NCBI GenBank assembly: GCA_003056425.1
Contig: PYVY01000002.1
Location: 288,361-352,360, forward strand
Length of the DNA stretch: 64,000 bases
Direction: 5' to 3'
Source of the DNA: Alteromonas indica
GTDB lineage: Bacteria; Pseudomonadota; Gammaproteobacteria; Enterobacterales; Alteromonadaceae
Positions 45,575 to 54,434 of the stretch are shown in pieces; position 1 is the stretch's first letter, and each line of letters begins with the position of its first letter. The notes beneath the pieces are model-generated. The model was not told the DNA's origin. It searched no databases and was given only the letters and a program-made list of their open reading frames with translations. Both the position numbers and the translations under genes were made by a program.

Positions 45575-46477
45575 ATGATGGAAATGTATATCTGGAATAC
45601 CGTTATTATTGTCTGTAAAGCTTTGTTTTATGCAGGAACGGCGGGCATGGCCGGGTATGCATTTCTCCATTCATTTGGCTTTACAGAAAGTACTCACAAA
45701 CTGCCCGAAGCCTATACCCGCAAACTAACGCGCTATTTTATTTGCAGCTTTGTACTTGTGGCTATTTCGGTGCCAATATGGTTTTTGGCAAAAGTGGGCG
45801 CGTTTGCAGAAAGCGGCTTAAGCGGAGCACTGAACCCTACCATGCTTAGTATTATGTGGGATTCACCCTTAGGCTATATGGCCCAGGTTCGTGGCGGCGC
45901 CGCTGTTTTTGCCCTGTGGTCGCTGCTTGTCGCTACCAAACTTCGTTTTCAGCACACAGTAATGCGTGGATGTGTGTTGTTGGCATTAGCTGCTGCGCTT
46001 TACAGCTATACCCTTGCCGGTCACATATCAGAGCAAGGTTTAGTTGAAAAAATGCTACTGATAGTCCATGTTTTCGTTATGTCATGGTGGTTTGGTGCAC
46101 TGATCCCACTAAAGCTTGCCTGTGGCCACCTGCCCGTCGAACAAACCAAGTCGCTTATGCATAAGTTTGGCTTATCTGCACAGTTTTTGGTGGGAGTGAT
46201 GATTATTGTTGGCGTGCTTATGGCACTGCAGTTATTTAATGATGTCTCCCAGCTTTTTACTTCTGCTTACGGGCTTACTCTTATGGCAAAGATAGGGTGT
46301 GTTAGCGGACTACTGCTGCTCGCAGCGCGTCATAAACGTAAGCTTGTGCCGATGCTGGAAAATCGACAAACATTAAGTAAGCTATCCCGTTCTATTACGC
46401 TGGAAATTGCACTGGCAGCAGCGTTGTTACTTATCACCGCCGCCCTGACCAGCGTGGTCGGCCCCAACTTTTCCTAA
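45575..46477 (+). CDS. copD: Copper resistance protein CopD
   Basis: 300-residue inner membrane protein with about eight hydrophobic helices, matching the CopD family that works with CopC to bring copper across the inner membrane. Seen: YAGTAGMAGYAFLHSFGFTE, WDSPLGYMAQVRGGAA near residue 95, and AGHISEQGLVEKMLLIVHVF with conserved His residues. Last intact gene of the rightward copper operon. Confidence 0.9.
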   Translation: MMEMYIWNTVIIVCKALFYAGTAGMAGYAFLHSFGFTESTHKLPEAYTRKLTRYFICSFVLVAISVPIWFLAKVGAFAESGLSGALNPTMLSIMWDSPLGYMAQVRGGAAVFALWSLLVATKLRFQHTVMRGCVLLALAAALYSYTLAGHISEQGLVEKMLLIVHVFVMSWWFGALIPLKLACGHLPVEQTKSLMHKFGLSAQFLVGVMIIVGVLMALQLFNDVSQLFTSAYGLTLMAKIGCVSGLLLLAARHKRKLVPMLENRQTLSKLSRSITLEIALAAALLLITAALTSVVGPNFS

Positions 46478-46487
46478 GGAAAATTCA

Positions 46488-46586
46488 TGATTCGATATTT
46501 TTTATGTAGCCTTTTGCTGGTGGTTTCATACCCCAAGGCCATGCGCACAGTGAGAACCCCAGGACCATACACGAATATTTATTAGA
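46488..46586 (+). pseudogene. Truncated exported-protein gene after copD
   Basis: A 32-codon frame begins 10 bases after copD with an AAGGAA ribosome site and reads as a signal peptide (MIRYFLCSLLLVVSYPKA), then turns into Arg/Pro-rich sequence and stops. It looks like the first codons of another copper-operon gene, cut by the insertion that brought the resolvase remnant. The original product cannot be known. Confidence 0.5.
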
Positions 46587-46867
46587 TAATAAAACTGTAC
46601 CAGCTCAGGTGTAATTTGCAATTTCAACTGAGAGTATTTTCGATAAAATAAAATTCGGCTATAAAGGTGTGAAAACCCTTCGTAGGTTCTTACGTAAACA
46701 TCCCCATTTCTCAATTGAGAAATGAGATTATCCAGTGATGGCCTACTGGCTTTCGCTCCCGATGCCACATCTGAAAATATTTTGTCACAACCGTACTTCT
46801 TCAAAGCATCCGTTTGTAAATCGAATCCTTGGTCTTTGGTGCTGACACGTTGATACCCGAAAATCAT
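46526..46867 (-). pseudogene. Serine recombinase (resolvase), N-terminal fragment
   Basis: The first ~57 codons match the catalytic domain of a Tn3-type resolvase/invertase: MIFGYQRVSTKDQGFDLQTD with the catalytic Ser, and SDVASGAKASRPSLDNLISQ. After LRNGDV the frame continues for ~55 codons with unrelated sequence, and the rest of the domain and the DNA-binding helix-turn-helix are missing. It runs against the truncated gene after copD. Confidence 0.75.
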
Positions 46868-47287
46868 AAATAGTTCGTGCTATCCATTAACTTTGTTGTT
46901 TAATGAACCTTGATTATAGCAATGGGTTTTTCGTACTAATAATTATTTATAAGAGGGAAGCCAGTCGCCATGGTTGGAAAGTATGAATAAACGAGGGTAT
47001 ATTCGAACATTTAGCGAAGTAATGATTGTGAGAGTTCAATTGAAGGACAACTATAGTCGAGTAACACTATTTGAAGTACTCGTGATATCTTTTATTGATA
47101 GTTCTAATGAATGCTCTGGGCAATGGTGCTCATTTGATGATTTATTACTTAAAATACGAAAAAATTGAGGAATGCACGCGACCTCTCCCCATGGTTGTTC
47201 TTAACAATCGTGCTAATTCTTTAAAGACTTTAAAGATGCTGTTATCTCGCTCGTTTCTAAAGAACATTTTCAACTTCCGTGAAGTGT
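46868..47287. other. Gap after the resolvase remnant
   Basis: About 420 bases, AT-rich. Two overlapping plus-strand frames (46974-47168 and 47095-47304) are short, lack good ribosome sites and do not look like proteins, so they are not called. Likely decayed mobile-element sequence. Confidence 0.4.
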
Positions 47288-48139
47288 TTATACCTTTCTC
47301 ATAAAAGGCTGAATAAGCTGTGCGATGTAATTCTTGGGGTAATTTGGTTGACTACCAATTCCTAGCTCCCCATTACGTGGTGAGGGTCGTTCATTAGAAT
47401 TGGTGACGAATGTACCAAGGAGGTGATCCCATAAATGTGTAAACAACCCAAAATTAACGTCACCTTTGGTACCGTCTTTTACGTGATGATGTCGGTGACC
47501 TGGAGCAACAGCCCAAACATATTTTAGCGGGCCAAGCCGCATATCAACGTTAGAGTGTTGCAACAGCAACTGTATGGCAGCACTAAACCCTACCAATGCG
47601 CCTATTTCTAAGGGCATACCTATCAAAAGTAATGGGAGTGTACCTGCACTTAGTTCAATCGCTTGGTGAAGGGGATGCTTTAACAATCCATTGAACCCGT
47701 ACATTCGTTCAACGCTATGATGAACCGCGTGTAAGCGCCAAAGCACTTTGTATTTATGACTAAAATAATGTGCCATCGTTATCCCAAAGTCAGCGACGAT
47801 GATGGCAAAGCCAAGTTGTACTAGTAGTGGCCAATGGTGTGGCCAAATACTGAAGTGGGGCACTATCGCGGTCATTATTGGGATAAACGCGACCGTGAGA
47901 GCCAAAGAGCCTTCATTGACAATGGCATGCACTATATCTCGCCCGAAATCTCCCTGCGGTGTATTCCATGCTTTTTCATATGGTAACCATTTCTCAGCTG
48001 CAAAAGATACGACGATGGCGAATAAAAGCAGGGGTATAAGCCAAGCTGCAGATCCTGTGTTTTGGGAGATACTGGATGCAGCAAAGATAAAGCTTAAAAA
48101 AAATAATGGGCTGAACATCCATTGGACCAACGTTCTCAT
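47288..48139 (-). CDS. Sterol desaturase/fatty acid hydroxylase family protein
   Basis: 283-residue di-iron membrane oxygenase-like protein. It has about four hydrophobic segments and the His boxes HYFSH, HAVHH (in RLHAVHHSVERMYG) and HRHHH (near residue 220), plus FNGLLKHPLHQ. The family hydroxylates or desaturates lipids; the substrate is unknown. An AraC regulator lies 76 bases upstream on the same strand and may control it. Confidence 0.85.
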   Translation of the reverse strand: MRTLVQWMFSPLFFLSFIFAASSISQNTGSAAWLIPLLLFAIVVSFAAEKWLPYEKAWNTPQGDFGRDIVHAIVNEGSLALTVAFIPIMTAIVPHFSIWPHHWPLLVQLGFAIIVADFGITMAHYFSHKYKVLWRLHAVHHSVERMYGFNGLLKHPLHQAIELSAGTLPLLLIGMPLEIGALVGFSAAIQLLLQHSNVDMRLGPLKYVWAVAPGHRHHHVKDGTKGDVNFGLFTHLWDHLLGTFVTNSNERPSPRNGELGIGSQPNYPKNYIAQLIQPFMRKV

Positions 48140-48215
48140 AGTATTTACACATTCGCGTTTTTATTGATGCGTATATTATTCCCTAGTCAAACTTAATTCG
48201 GCTTGTATCAAACGG

Positions 48216-48980
48216 CTAATTACTGTGAATTTTAATGGTGTGCGGTTTGAATAACGAGGAAGGTGCAAATCCAAACAGCTGTTTAAACGTTTTACTCATA
48301 TGAGGTAAGTCAGAAAAACCCGAAGCATGGGCAGCCTCAGTCAATGTTGCTGACTTACTCAGTTGTTCTATTGCGGCGCGCACACGCCACCAGACAATAA
48401 AACGACTAATAGGTATACCCACTTCTTGCTTAAAAAGATGTGTTAGACGACTTGGGGACAAGAAAACCTTCGATGATAAAAACGCCATATCGATTGCACA
48501 ACCTCTCTGCGAAGCAATAATGTCGATGACCGCTCGTACCCGTTTATCCTCAGGGCGCGATGAAAGCGCAGGACTATAGACTAGCCCTACCGCTTTATTT
48601 ACTGTTTTCCACACTTTGTCGATATCGACGTCAGTAAATAGATGCTGAGAAATGGATCCCAATTCTTTGCTAGTAAGCGGCAGAGTATTAATTCCATCAC
48701 TCCTGGCTTGACGTAAGGCTTTGAGAAATTGTTGGTTTTGCCTATCTTCAGGCTCTAAATAGATGACTACAATCTGATTGTCCTGTGCCAAAACCTTGTG
48801 AGGGACATCTTCGAAAATCACAATACATTGTCCGGTGTGAATACTTTGTGCCTTGTAATCTTGAACCGAGATGTCTTTGTCTAAACCAATGCAAATTTGG
48901 ACAGCATGATGTGCATGAACATCATTATCAGGACTGATTCCGATGTAAATCGCTTTGTAGGGCCACAAATGAATATGCAT
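48216..48980 (-). CDS. AraC-family transcriptional regulator
   Basis: 254-residue regulator. Residues 1-130 form a cupin-like N-terminal domain (HAHHAVQICIGL near residue 22). The C-terminal part has two helix-turn-helix units: CAIDMAFLSSKVFLSPSRLT with HLFKQEVG, and LTEAAHASGFSDLPHMSKTF with KQLFGFAPSS. Full length, unlike the two AraC remnants at 27-30 kb. It probably acts on the sterol-desaturase-like gene downstream. Confidence 0.85.
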   Translation of the reverse strand: MHIHLWPYKAIYIGISPDNDVHAHHAVQICIGLDKDISVQDYKAQSIHTGQCIVIFEDVPHKVLAQDNQIVVIYLEPEDRQNQQFLKALRQARSDGINTLPLTSKELGSISQHLFTDVDIDKVWKTVNKAVGLVYSPALSSRPEDKRVRAVIDIIASQRGCAIDMAFLSSKVFLSPSRLTHLFKQEVGIPISRFIVWWRVRAAIEQLSKSATLTEAAHASGFSDLPHMSKTFKQLFGFAPSSLFKPHTIKIHSN

Positions 48981-49108
48981 GGCTGACTCAGTATCAAAAG
49001 TTCAGGCTATTGATTTTTGCCTTATAAATCTACACAAATGACGAATGTTAGCCGATAGATACAAGTTAAGGTGAGCGCGCACAGTGAAATTGTGTTCTTC
49101 TTACAATT

Positions 49109-49498
49109 TTAAGTGTGTAAATAATTTAAAATACCACAGTCCCTAATGGTTTTGTCTTGGTCACACGATGACGCCATATTTTCGAGTGATGACTTTAATG
49201 CGTTTAGCTCTTCAATGCGAATAATGACGTCTGATAAATGCTTAGCTATTAACGTATTGATATTTGAACAGCTCTGATCTGGCCTCGAACGACTGTCCAT
49301 TAGCGTTTTTACTTCCATGATAGACATATCTAATGAACGACACTGTTTGATAAACAGGAGTTGTTCAATAGTCCCCTTGTCGTAGACACGATAATTTCCA
49401 CTTGAGCGCTTAAGCTCAGGCAAGAGCCCCTTCTTTTCATAAAAACGAATGGTCTGAATACTACAACCTGTCGTCTTTGCGACATCACCAATTTTCAT
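49109..49498 (-). CDS. MerR-family metal-responsive regulator (CadR/PbrR-like)
   Basis: 129-residue regulator. MKIGDVAKTTGCSIQTIRFY opens the winged helix-turn-helix, followed by the NYRVYDKG wing and a dimer helix. The Cys set (QSC near residue 79, SSC and DCG near the end) matches the Cd(II)/Pb(II)/Zn(II) MerR group. GGAG ribosome site. It is divergent from a CDF exporter and shares its operator at 49515-49545. Confidence 0.88.
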   Translation of the reverse strand: MKIGDVAKTTGCSIQTIRFYEKKGLLPELKRSSGNYRVYDKGTIEQLLFIKQCRSLDMSIMEVKTLMDSRSRPDQSCSNINTLIAKHLSDVIIRIEELNALKSSLENMASSCDQDKTIRDCGILNYLHT

Positions 49499-49514
49499 TT
49501 TTTTCTCCTAACCG

Positions 49515-49545
49515 TTGACTCTATACCAAGTATAGACTTTATACT
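49515..49545 (+). promoter_or_regulatory. MerR-type promoter and operator for the CDF gene
   Basis: TTGACT (49515-49520), 19-base spacer, TATACT (49540-49545). The over-long spacer is typical of MerR-controlled promoters. It contains the palindrome CTATAC-CAA-GTATAG (49521-49535), placed between the two boxes as expected for activation by DNA distortion. Confidence 0.85.
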
Positions 49546-49577
49546 CATACTATTCATCAGTAAAGAGTGTGTTTCTA

Positions 49578-50195
49578 ATGAGCGGATGTGGGTGCGAAGT
49601 TGAAATAAAAGACCAGTCTCAACGACAGGTTTTGTATTGGCTTTTGGGAATAAACGCGACAATGTTTGTTATAGAAATGGGGATCGGGTTGCTTGCTGAT
49701 TCAACCGCATTAATAGCCGATTCACTTGATATGCTCGCCGACGCAGTTGTCTATGGTGTTGCCCTTTATGCTATTGGTAAATCGCTATTGCACAAAGCCA
49801 ATGCGGCTAGAATTAGCGGCTTTTTTCAGATGGCACTGGGTGTGTTGATTATCATTGATATTGTAAGACGGTCAATTTACGGTAGCGAACCTGTATCGGG
49901 ACTAATGATGGCTATGGGGGCAGTTGCACTGGTTGCTAATGTCATTTGTCTTGTGATCATACGCAAACAAAGAAATGAAGAAGTGCATATGCGGGCAAGC
50001 TGGATATTTTCAGCCAACGATGTGATTGCCAACTTAGGTGTTATCTTTGCTGGCGTTTTGGTGTTTTGGCTCGATTCTCGATGGCCTGATCTGGTTATCG
50101 GTGTGATAGTTTCGTGCGTTGTGTTGCGCGGGGCAAAAATGATCCTCGAAGATGCTGGAAATGAAAGACAGCGAGCGCTTAATGCGCAAAGTTGA
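49578..50195 (+). CDS. Cation diffusion facilitator-type metal transporter
   Basis: 205-residue membrane protein, the transmembrane part of a CDF exporter. Six hydrophobic helices; the metal site is ALIADSLDMLADAVVYG in helix 2 (Asp residues) and the matching Asp in FSANDVIANLGVI. The N-terminus is Cys-rich (MSGCGCEVE). The C-terminal cytoplasmic domain of classical CDF proteins is short or absent. Controlled by the divergent MerR gene; Zn, Cd or Pb are likely. Confidence 0.85.
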   Translation: MSGCGCEVEIKDQSQRQVLYWLLGINATMFVIEMGIGLLADSTALIADSLDMLADAVVYGVALYAIGKSLLHKANAARISGFFQMALGVLIIIDIVRRSIYGSEPVSGLMMAMGAVALVANVICLVIIRKQRNEEVHMRASWIFSANDVIANLGVIFAGVLVFWLDSRWPDLVIGVIVSCVVLRGAKMILEDAGNERQRALNAQS

Positions 50196-50577
50196 TAAGA
50201 AAATGCCAATTTTTAATTGCACATCAAAACTGCGTAGGTTGGCATGGCTACTTATTACTTTGCTCATGTGTCAATCGGGCTTTTCGTTCGCCGCTCAATG
50301 CGATGACTACCCTGCGGAGGTATCGTCAGTCCCTGAACAATCAAAGTCGATAGGCACTTATGATGTTCCCGAAAAAAATGTAAATGCTGGTGATAATACG
50401 TCGAGTGAAGAGTCTAAGTGTTTCCATTGTGTGCTGTGTCAATGTGGACAGATTAAGTTTCTGGCACAACACCCAATAAATGACGTATCTAAACCGTTAT
50501 ATACCAATCAATACAGTTATTCCCGCAACGTCACTGACGGCCTAGTCGAAGGCCTTTTGCGCCCACCTCAACATTAA
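50182..50577 (+). CDS. CopL-like small secreted Cys protein
   Basis: About 131 residues with a signal peptide (LAWLLITLLMCQSGFSFA), a Cys cluster KCFHCVLCQCGQ, and the tail LLRPPQH. Same plan as the two CopL-type proteins in the copper island, here tied to a Cd/Zn-type MerR/CDF unit. It overlaps the CDF gene; starts at 50152, 50161, 50182 or 50203 are all possible, and ribosome sites do not decide among them. Confidence 0.6.
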   Translation: MRKVDKKMPIFNCTSKLRRLAWLLITLLMCQSGFSFAAQCDDYPAEVSSVPEQSKSIGTYDVPEKNVNAGDNTSSEESKCFHCVLCQCGQIKFLAQHPINDVSKPLYTNQYSYSRNVTDGLVEGLLRPPQH

Positions 50578-50649
50578 TCCATTCCCTCCTATATGTTTGC
50601 ATGGGTGCTTTCCATGTATGTCGTTATCTTATGAACAAAAGGTTCTTTT

Positions 50650-50922
50650 ATGAGTTCTTCACGCCCATTGGGCATAAAAAAAGCTAGCTCAGCGTATCTG
50701 AAATTGATATCTGCTGCACTGGTAACCATGAGCATATCTGTTCAATCTGCCAATGCGCAAAAGTCTTCAATCACGCTTGAAAATGCGCTCAAACGCACAT
50801 TATCAAACAACCCAGATTTAGTTGTGTTCGAATTTAAATCTTCGGCTTTGGATGGTGTGGACCCTTCGATAAGGCTTCAACACACCCCATTAAGCCAGCA
50901 AAACCCAGTCCGGAACTATTAA
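50650..50922 (+). pseudogene. CzcC-like TolC-family gene, 5' fragment
   Basis: Signal peptide (LISAALVTMSISVQSANAQ) then SITLENALKRTLSNNPDLVV and FEFKSSALDG, the start of a heavy-metal efflux outer membrane protein. Homology ends at about 50859, where the sequence switches, in another frame, into a tniA fragment; the remaining codons to 50922 are out-of-frame transposon. It shows that a czcCBA-type operon once followed the MerR/CDF unit. Confidence 0.75.
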
Positions 50923-51464
50923 GTCGTCTCAACAGTTTTAGGGGCATTCTCAAAACTAGGACGCTATCACAACATGGTGGGATAACGATTAATGGCTTGG
51001 ATTATAATTCTGCCGACTTACAGACGTTGCGTCGTTCTTTAGAACGAACTAAGAAAAGTCTAAAAATAGAGTTTCTATATAACGAAACCTGGTTGGCCTC
51101 GGTATGGGCTATTCATCCTGATACGAAAGCTGAAATAGAGGTACCTTGCAAATCCAATAAAGGTCAACAGTCTCTTGCGCAACTTAGAGCCTATCAGCAG
51201 AAAATTAAAAAAACAGAAGCACAATCAGCCTCACAAATCGACTATCTTGCTGAGCAAATTGACAACAAGCCATCGTCTTCAGTGAAAAAACGAAAAGGTA
51301 GGATGTCACATAGCTTAAAGCCTACTGAAGCATCGCGGTTCAGTGACAAGAATCTCAGTGCCGACTTTTCAAAGCAAATGCATAATTTACCTACCGCCCC
51401 GGGCTCCAGCGAGCGAGAAACAGCGCCATCATTGCCACTTACATTTAAGCCTTTGAAAGGATGA
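50856..51464 (+). pseudogene. tniA: TniA/TnsB-type transposase, C-terminal fragment
   Basis: An open frame runs from the junction at about 50856 to 51464. It matches the Mu-type C-terminal part of TniA: SQHGGITINGLDYNSADLQT, then IEFLYNETWLASVWAIHPDT, and a basic tail. The first ATG is at 50997 but the frame and similarity start earlier. The whole catalytic DDE core and N-terminal DNA-binding domains are missing. The stop overlaps the tniB start. Confidence 0.8.
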
Positions 51465-52423
51465 TGGGAATGACAAAATGTAAATTTAAAGACTTTTACA
51501 GTGAATTTGTACATCTTCCTTCACATGAAGTTGTATTAGAAAGACTGAACAAAGCTTTACTCACGCGTCATTTTGAAACCTGTGGGGTGCTCCTGGTGGG
51601 ACCTTCGGGCGTAGGCAAAACAAGGCTTGCGCGGGAATTCTTGAAGCGTTACCCGCCGATAACGTCAGTGGAAAGCGACCAGCTTCAGGTACTCATGATT
51701 GAAGCTTCAGCAACCTATAGCGAATTGCTAAATAGATTGCTGGAAGCCTTGGGAATGAATACAAGCGAAAGTACCGTAGCAGCCAGGCAGGCCCAGGTTA
51801 TAAGACTTATTCAGCAGCATGATATTAAATATGTTTTTATTGATGAGATGGAAAACCTATCCCGCTCAGCAGGTTCGACGCCAGCGAATATAGGTAAATC
51901 CCGTCATTACTTTAAAGAGTTGACCAATAGAACTTCTGCAGTATGGGTGCTGATAGGTGTTGAAAACCTAGTTCAATTTGTCAGTGTAGATGAGCAGCTG
52001 GCCAGCCGTTTTACAAAAACAATTCAAGTTCCATCATTGTCTATGATGACGGATAGAAAGCATATCGAATTTGTTGAGTATCTTTTTTCAATCTCAGAAA
52101 GGCTGGACGTAAGCATACCTTATTTAGTGTGTTTGAATAATTATCTATGCCCGGACACTAATAAAGTAGTTCTGCCCAATAAAGTGGACAACGGAGCTAT
52201 CAAGCGTGTGCTGTTAGCCACTGGGGGAAGGGCGCGCGGCATTCGGGAGTTGTTTTTTCACTGCATTCAATTAGCTCCTACAGGACCCATAAATGAAACA
52301 GTAATGGAAGAGGCTTATGAGGAAGGGTTCTCTAGACAATTTCAGATAGAGAAAATCAACCCATTTACTGAAACCCTACGACACGTTGAGTTCTTGCTTA
52401 AAGAGGCAAAACTCTATGAGTAA
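51461..52423 (+). CDS. tniB: TniB/TnsC-family AAA ATPase
   Basis: 320-residue transposition regulator. Walker A GPSGVGKTRLAREF (about residues 47-60), Walker B VFIDEMENLSR (about 125-135) and an arginine-bearing GGRARGIRELFFH segment. TniB proteins link the target selector TniQ to the transposase. It appears intact. The ATGATG start overlaps the tniA stop; tniQ starts 8 bases before its end. Confidence 0.9.
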   Translation: MMGMTKCKFKDFYSEFVHLPSHEVVLERLNKALLTRHFETCGVLLVGPSGVGKTRLAREFLKRYPPITSVESDQLQVLMIEASATYSELLNRLLEALGMNTSESTVAARQAQVIRLIQQHDIKYVFIDEMENLSRSAGSTPANIGKSRHYFKELTNRTSAVWVLIGVENLVQFVSVDEQLASRFTKTIQVPSLSMMTDRKHIEFVEYLFSISERLDVSIPYLVCLNNYLCPDTNKVVLPNKVDNGAIKRVLLATGGRARGIRELFFHCIQLAPTGPINETVMEEAYEEGFSRQFQIEKINPFTETLRHVEFLLKEAKLYE

Positions 52424-53372
52424 ACTGCCTTTTCGACCTCGCTCACAAAAAAATGAAGGTTTAATAGCGTATCTACATCGTGTGGCGAACGTCAACGGTT
52501 TCCAATCGGTGACATCAATGTGTCGCGCCCTAAATGTGTCGATACAAAACCTTTCTGGAATTTTTTCAACTAAATATCGCGAAAGACTAATCAGTGTGCT
52601 TTCAAAAGCACTGCTACTGGAAGAGACGACACTTAAACAACTTTTTAATACAAGGGATGCACTGGTAAGCGGGACAGAACATTTCTACAAGAATGATGTC
52701 ATCAGTCATACCAAGCTATGCGTCAAGTGCATAGCTGGAGGCTATCCAATGCGTGAAGAGTGGGATTTGTATCATTCTACCTATTGTAATTATCACCATA
52801 CACCACTGCTTTATTGTTGTCCGGTTTGCAATAATCTACTTACGTGGCATATAGATGTAGCGAACCAATGTGATAGCTGTAAACATGTCTGGCAGGTTTC
52901 TTCTGCGCTACCAGTGAGATTGCCCATCTACCATACATTCTGGACGCAACTTAAAGCCCATAGAAAAGAGTTGCTAAGCGTATTTTACGAAGCTGTATGC
53001 TATCTCAATACACCAGGTGCTTTAACGATCGGATTGCCACGTTTGCCGATTCCTTCATCTATGACTGCTTTACAGTTACGGTTGGAAGTGGCATTTGACC
53101 TTATATGTGGTACAGAGCAGCAACAGGTAACTTTCTTAGCAAAATTATTGCAGAGTAAAAATGAAGCGAACGTGTTTCGTGTTGAAAATTTAGTCGATCT
53201 TGCTCAATTACAGAGATTTAGTAATGTATCAGCTAGCGCTAGTTCTCTGTTACCGTTATCTCGTCATATAGCGGACCATAGCGATCGCCTTTCAGCGTGG
53301 AAATACGGTATTAAAGTCAATATACAACAGCTGGCCAGTCTGTTACGGATTACACGACTTAACATGCGCTAA
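52416..53372 (+). CDS. tniQ: TniQ family protein, N-terminal part
   Basis: 318 codons from ATG 52416 (AGAGG site). Opens with LPFRPRSQKNEGLIAYLHRV, the TniQ start, and has two zinc-finger groups (CVKC, H-x6-C-x3-H, CCPVC, CDSCKH, about residues 105-165). TniQ/TnsD selects the target site. The frame ends at a TAA (53370-53372) directly followed, in the same frame, by the next ORF; see the finding. Alone it could still act as a short TniQ. Confidence 0.85.
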   Translation: MSKLPFRPRSQKNEGLIAYLHRVANVNGFQSVTSMCRALNVSIQNLSGIFSTKYRERLISVLSKALLLEETTLKQLFNTRDALVSGTEHFYKNDVISHTKLCVKCIAGGYPMREEWDLYHSTYCNYHHTPLLYCCPVCNNLLTWHIDVANQCDSCKHVWQVSSALPVRLPIYHTFWTQLKAHRKELLSVFYEAVCYLNTPGALTIGLPRLPIPSSMTALQLRLEVAFDLICGTEQQQVTFLAKLLQSKNEANVFRVENLVDLAQLQRFSNVSASASSLLPLSRHIADHSDRLSAWKYGIKVNIQQLASLLRITRLNMR

Positions 53373-53390
53373 ATTGTAGAAACAGGTTTT

Positions 53391-54047
53391 ATGGGAGCGC
53401 CGATGGACAATGGCGCTGCAAATATTTATAGCTTAAGTTACGCTGAAGATCTTATTAGTCGATTGCGGCTCAACGCTATCGAATTGAATCACTACAACAG
53501 TCTGAAGTTGCTTCACCTAAACCGCTTAATGACCATCAAAACCTCGCGTTATCTGAGTTTTGGTGAGCGTCTGGCTGCCATAATAGGATCGAGGTTGTCT
53601 ATATATGGAGATGAAAGTGGTCAGTCTTTAGCCAGCTTTTATATAGACAAAACCGAAGTTGCACCCGTCTTCAAAATGTATGCGGAACGATTACATGGTC
53701 GACAAATGACCACAAAGGAAGTTGCAGATCATCTTTGCGTAACTGAAAACATGGTTAGAGAAATTTCAAAGTTAGATAAATGGGTTAAATACACTTCCAC
53801 CACGAGAAAGGTCAATTTTAATCCTATTACACTCGACAATTTCCTTAAACGGTATTTTGTGGTTCCCTATTTTTGTAATGCTACCAACTGTGACGAAGCA
53901 AAGCTGAGAGCTTATTTAAACGCCTTAGAGTTCCCAGGTTTTGGTCAAGTAAAGTCTACTTTCACTTTTTATAACAAAACAGAAGAATTAAATCAGGCCA
54001 TAAAGCTATTTCAAAACCGATATTCAAACAGGACTGACGCTTACTAG
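53391..54047 (+). CDS. TniQ C-terminal-like protein with helix-turn-helix
   Basis: 218 codons, in frame with tniQ and only 18 bases past its stop. Contains a helix-turn-helix (MTTKEVADHLCVTENMVREI, about residues 105-125) of the kind found in the C-terminal part of long TniQ/TnsD proteins. No ribosome site stands out before ATG 53391. It is either the C-terminal half of a broken tniQ or a separately translated partner; I favour the first. Confidence 0.6.
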   Translation: MGAPMDNGAANIYSLSYAEDLISRLRLNAIELNHYNSLKLLHLNRLMTIKTSRYLSFGERLAAIIGSRLSIYGDESGQSLASFYIDKTEVAPVFKMYAERLHGRQMTTKEVADHLCVTENMVREISKLDKWVKYTSTTRKVNFNPITLDNFLKRYFVVPYFCNATNCDEAKLRAYLNALEFPGFGQVKSTFTFYNKTEELNQAIKLFQNRYSNRTDAY

Positions 54048-54434
54048 CAAAACGCAGGCGGTACCTTCTTTCTACCTAAAATCGCCCTTTAATTGAGCCT
54101 GTATTATTAAGATGTTGTAATCAGGCTTTTGTAAATAAAGCTCTTCCCAGCCTATTCTTTCTCTTTCTATTGATCTCTGCTAGTCTTATTTATGGGTGTC
54201 TTCTGAACATCTAAATACATATATACTTTTTGCTTCATTCCGTATCTAACGTCGTACATTGTTGTCCTCGCTTTTAAGAGCAGAATTAGATAGTTAACGA
54301 CAAAATGTTGTCGAGAAAATTTCACAGTGCAATGGAATAATTATCTAATTTTTCACGTTTAAGCGGAAAGATAACGGTTTATTTTTGTACGAAAAAATGT
54401 AACTCATTGAATTTATTAATACCAGAATTTCATG

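Larger units (their letters stand above)
50856..54310 (+). mobile_element. Remnant of a TniABQ (Tn5053/Tn7-like) transposon
   Basis: Contains tniA (3' fragment), tniB, and a two-part tniQ in the usual order. The left end is deleted at the junction with the czcC fragment. The right end is uncertain; ACGACA at 54298-54303, in a palindrome CGACAAAATGTTGTCG, gives a possible TGTCG-type terminus when read inward. No cargo is visible beyond the tni genes. Confidence 0.6.

Noticed and set aside
46974..47304. Two short overlapping plus-strand frames
   Set aside because: Poor starts, unnatural composition, in a decayed mobile region.
54048..54310. Exact right end of the Tni transposon
   Set aside because: Only a weak TGTCG-type candidate near 54303 exists and the left end is deleted, so matching terminal repeats or a target duplication cannot be shown.
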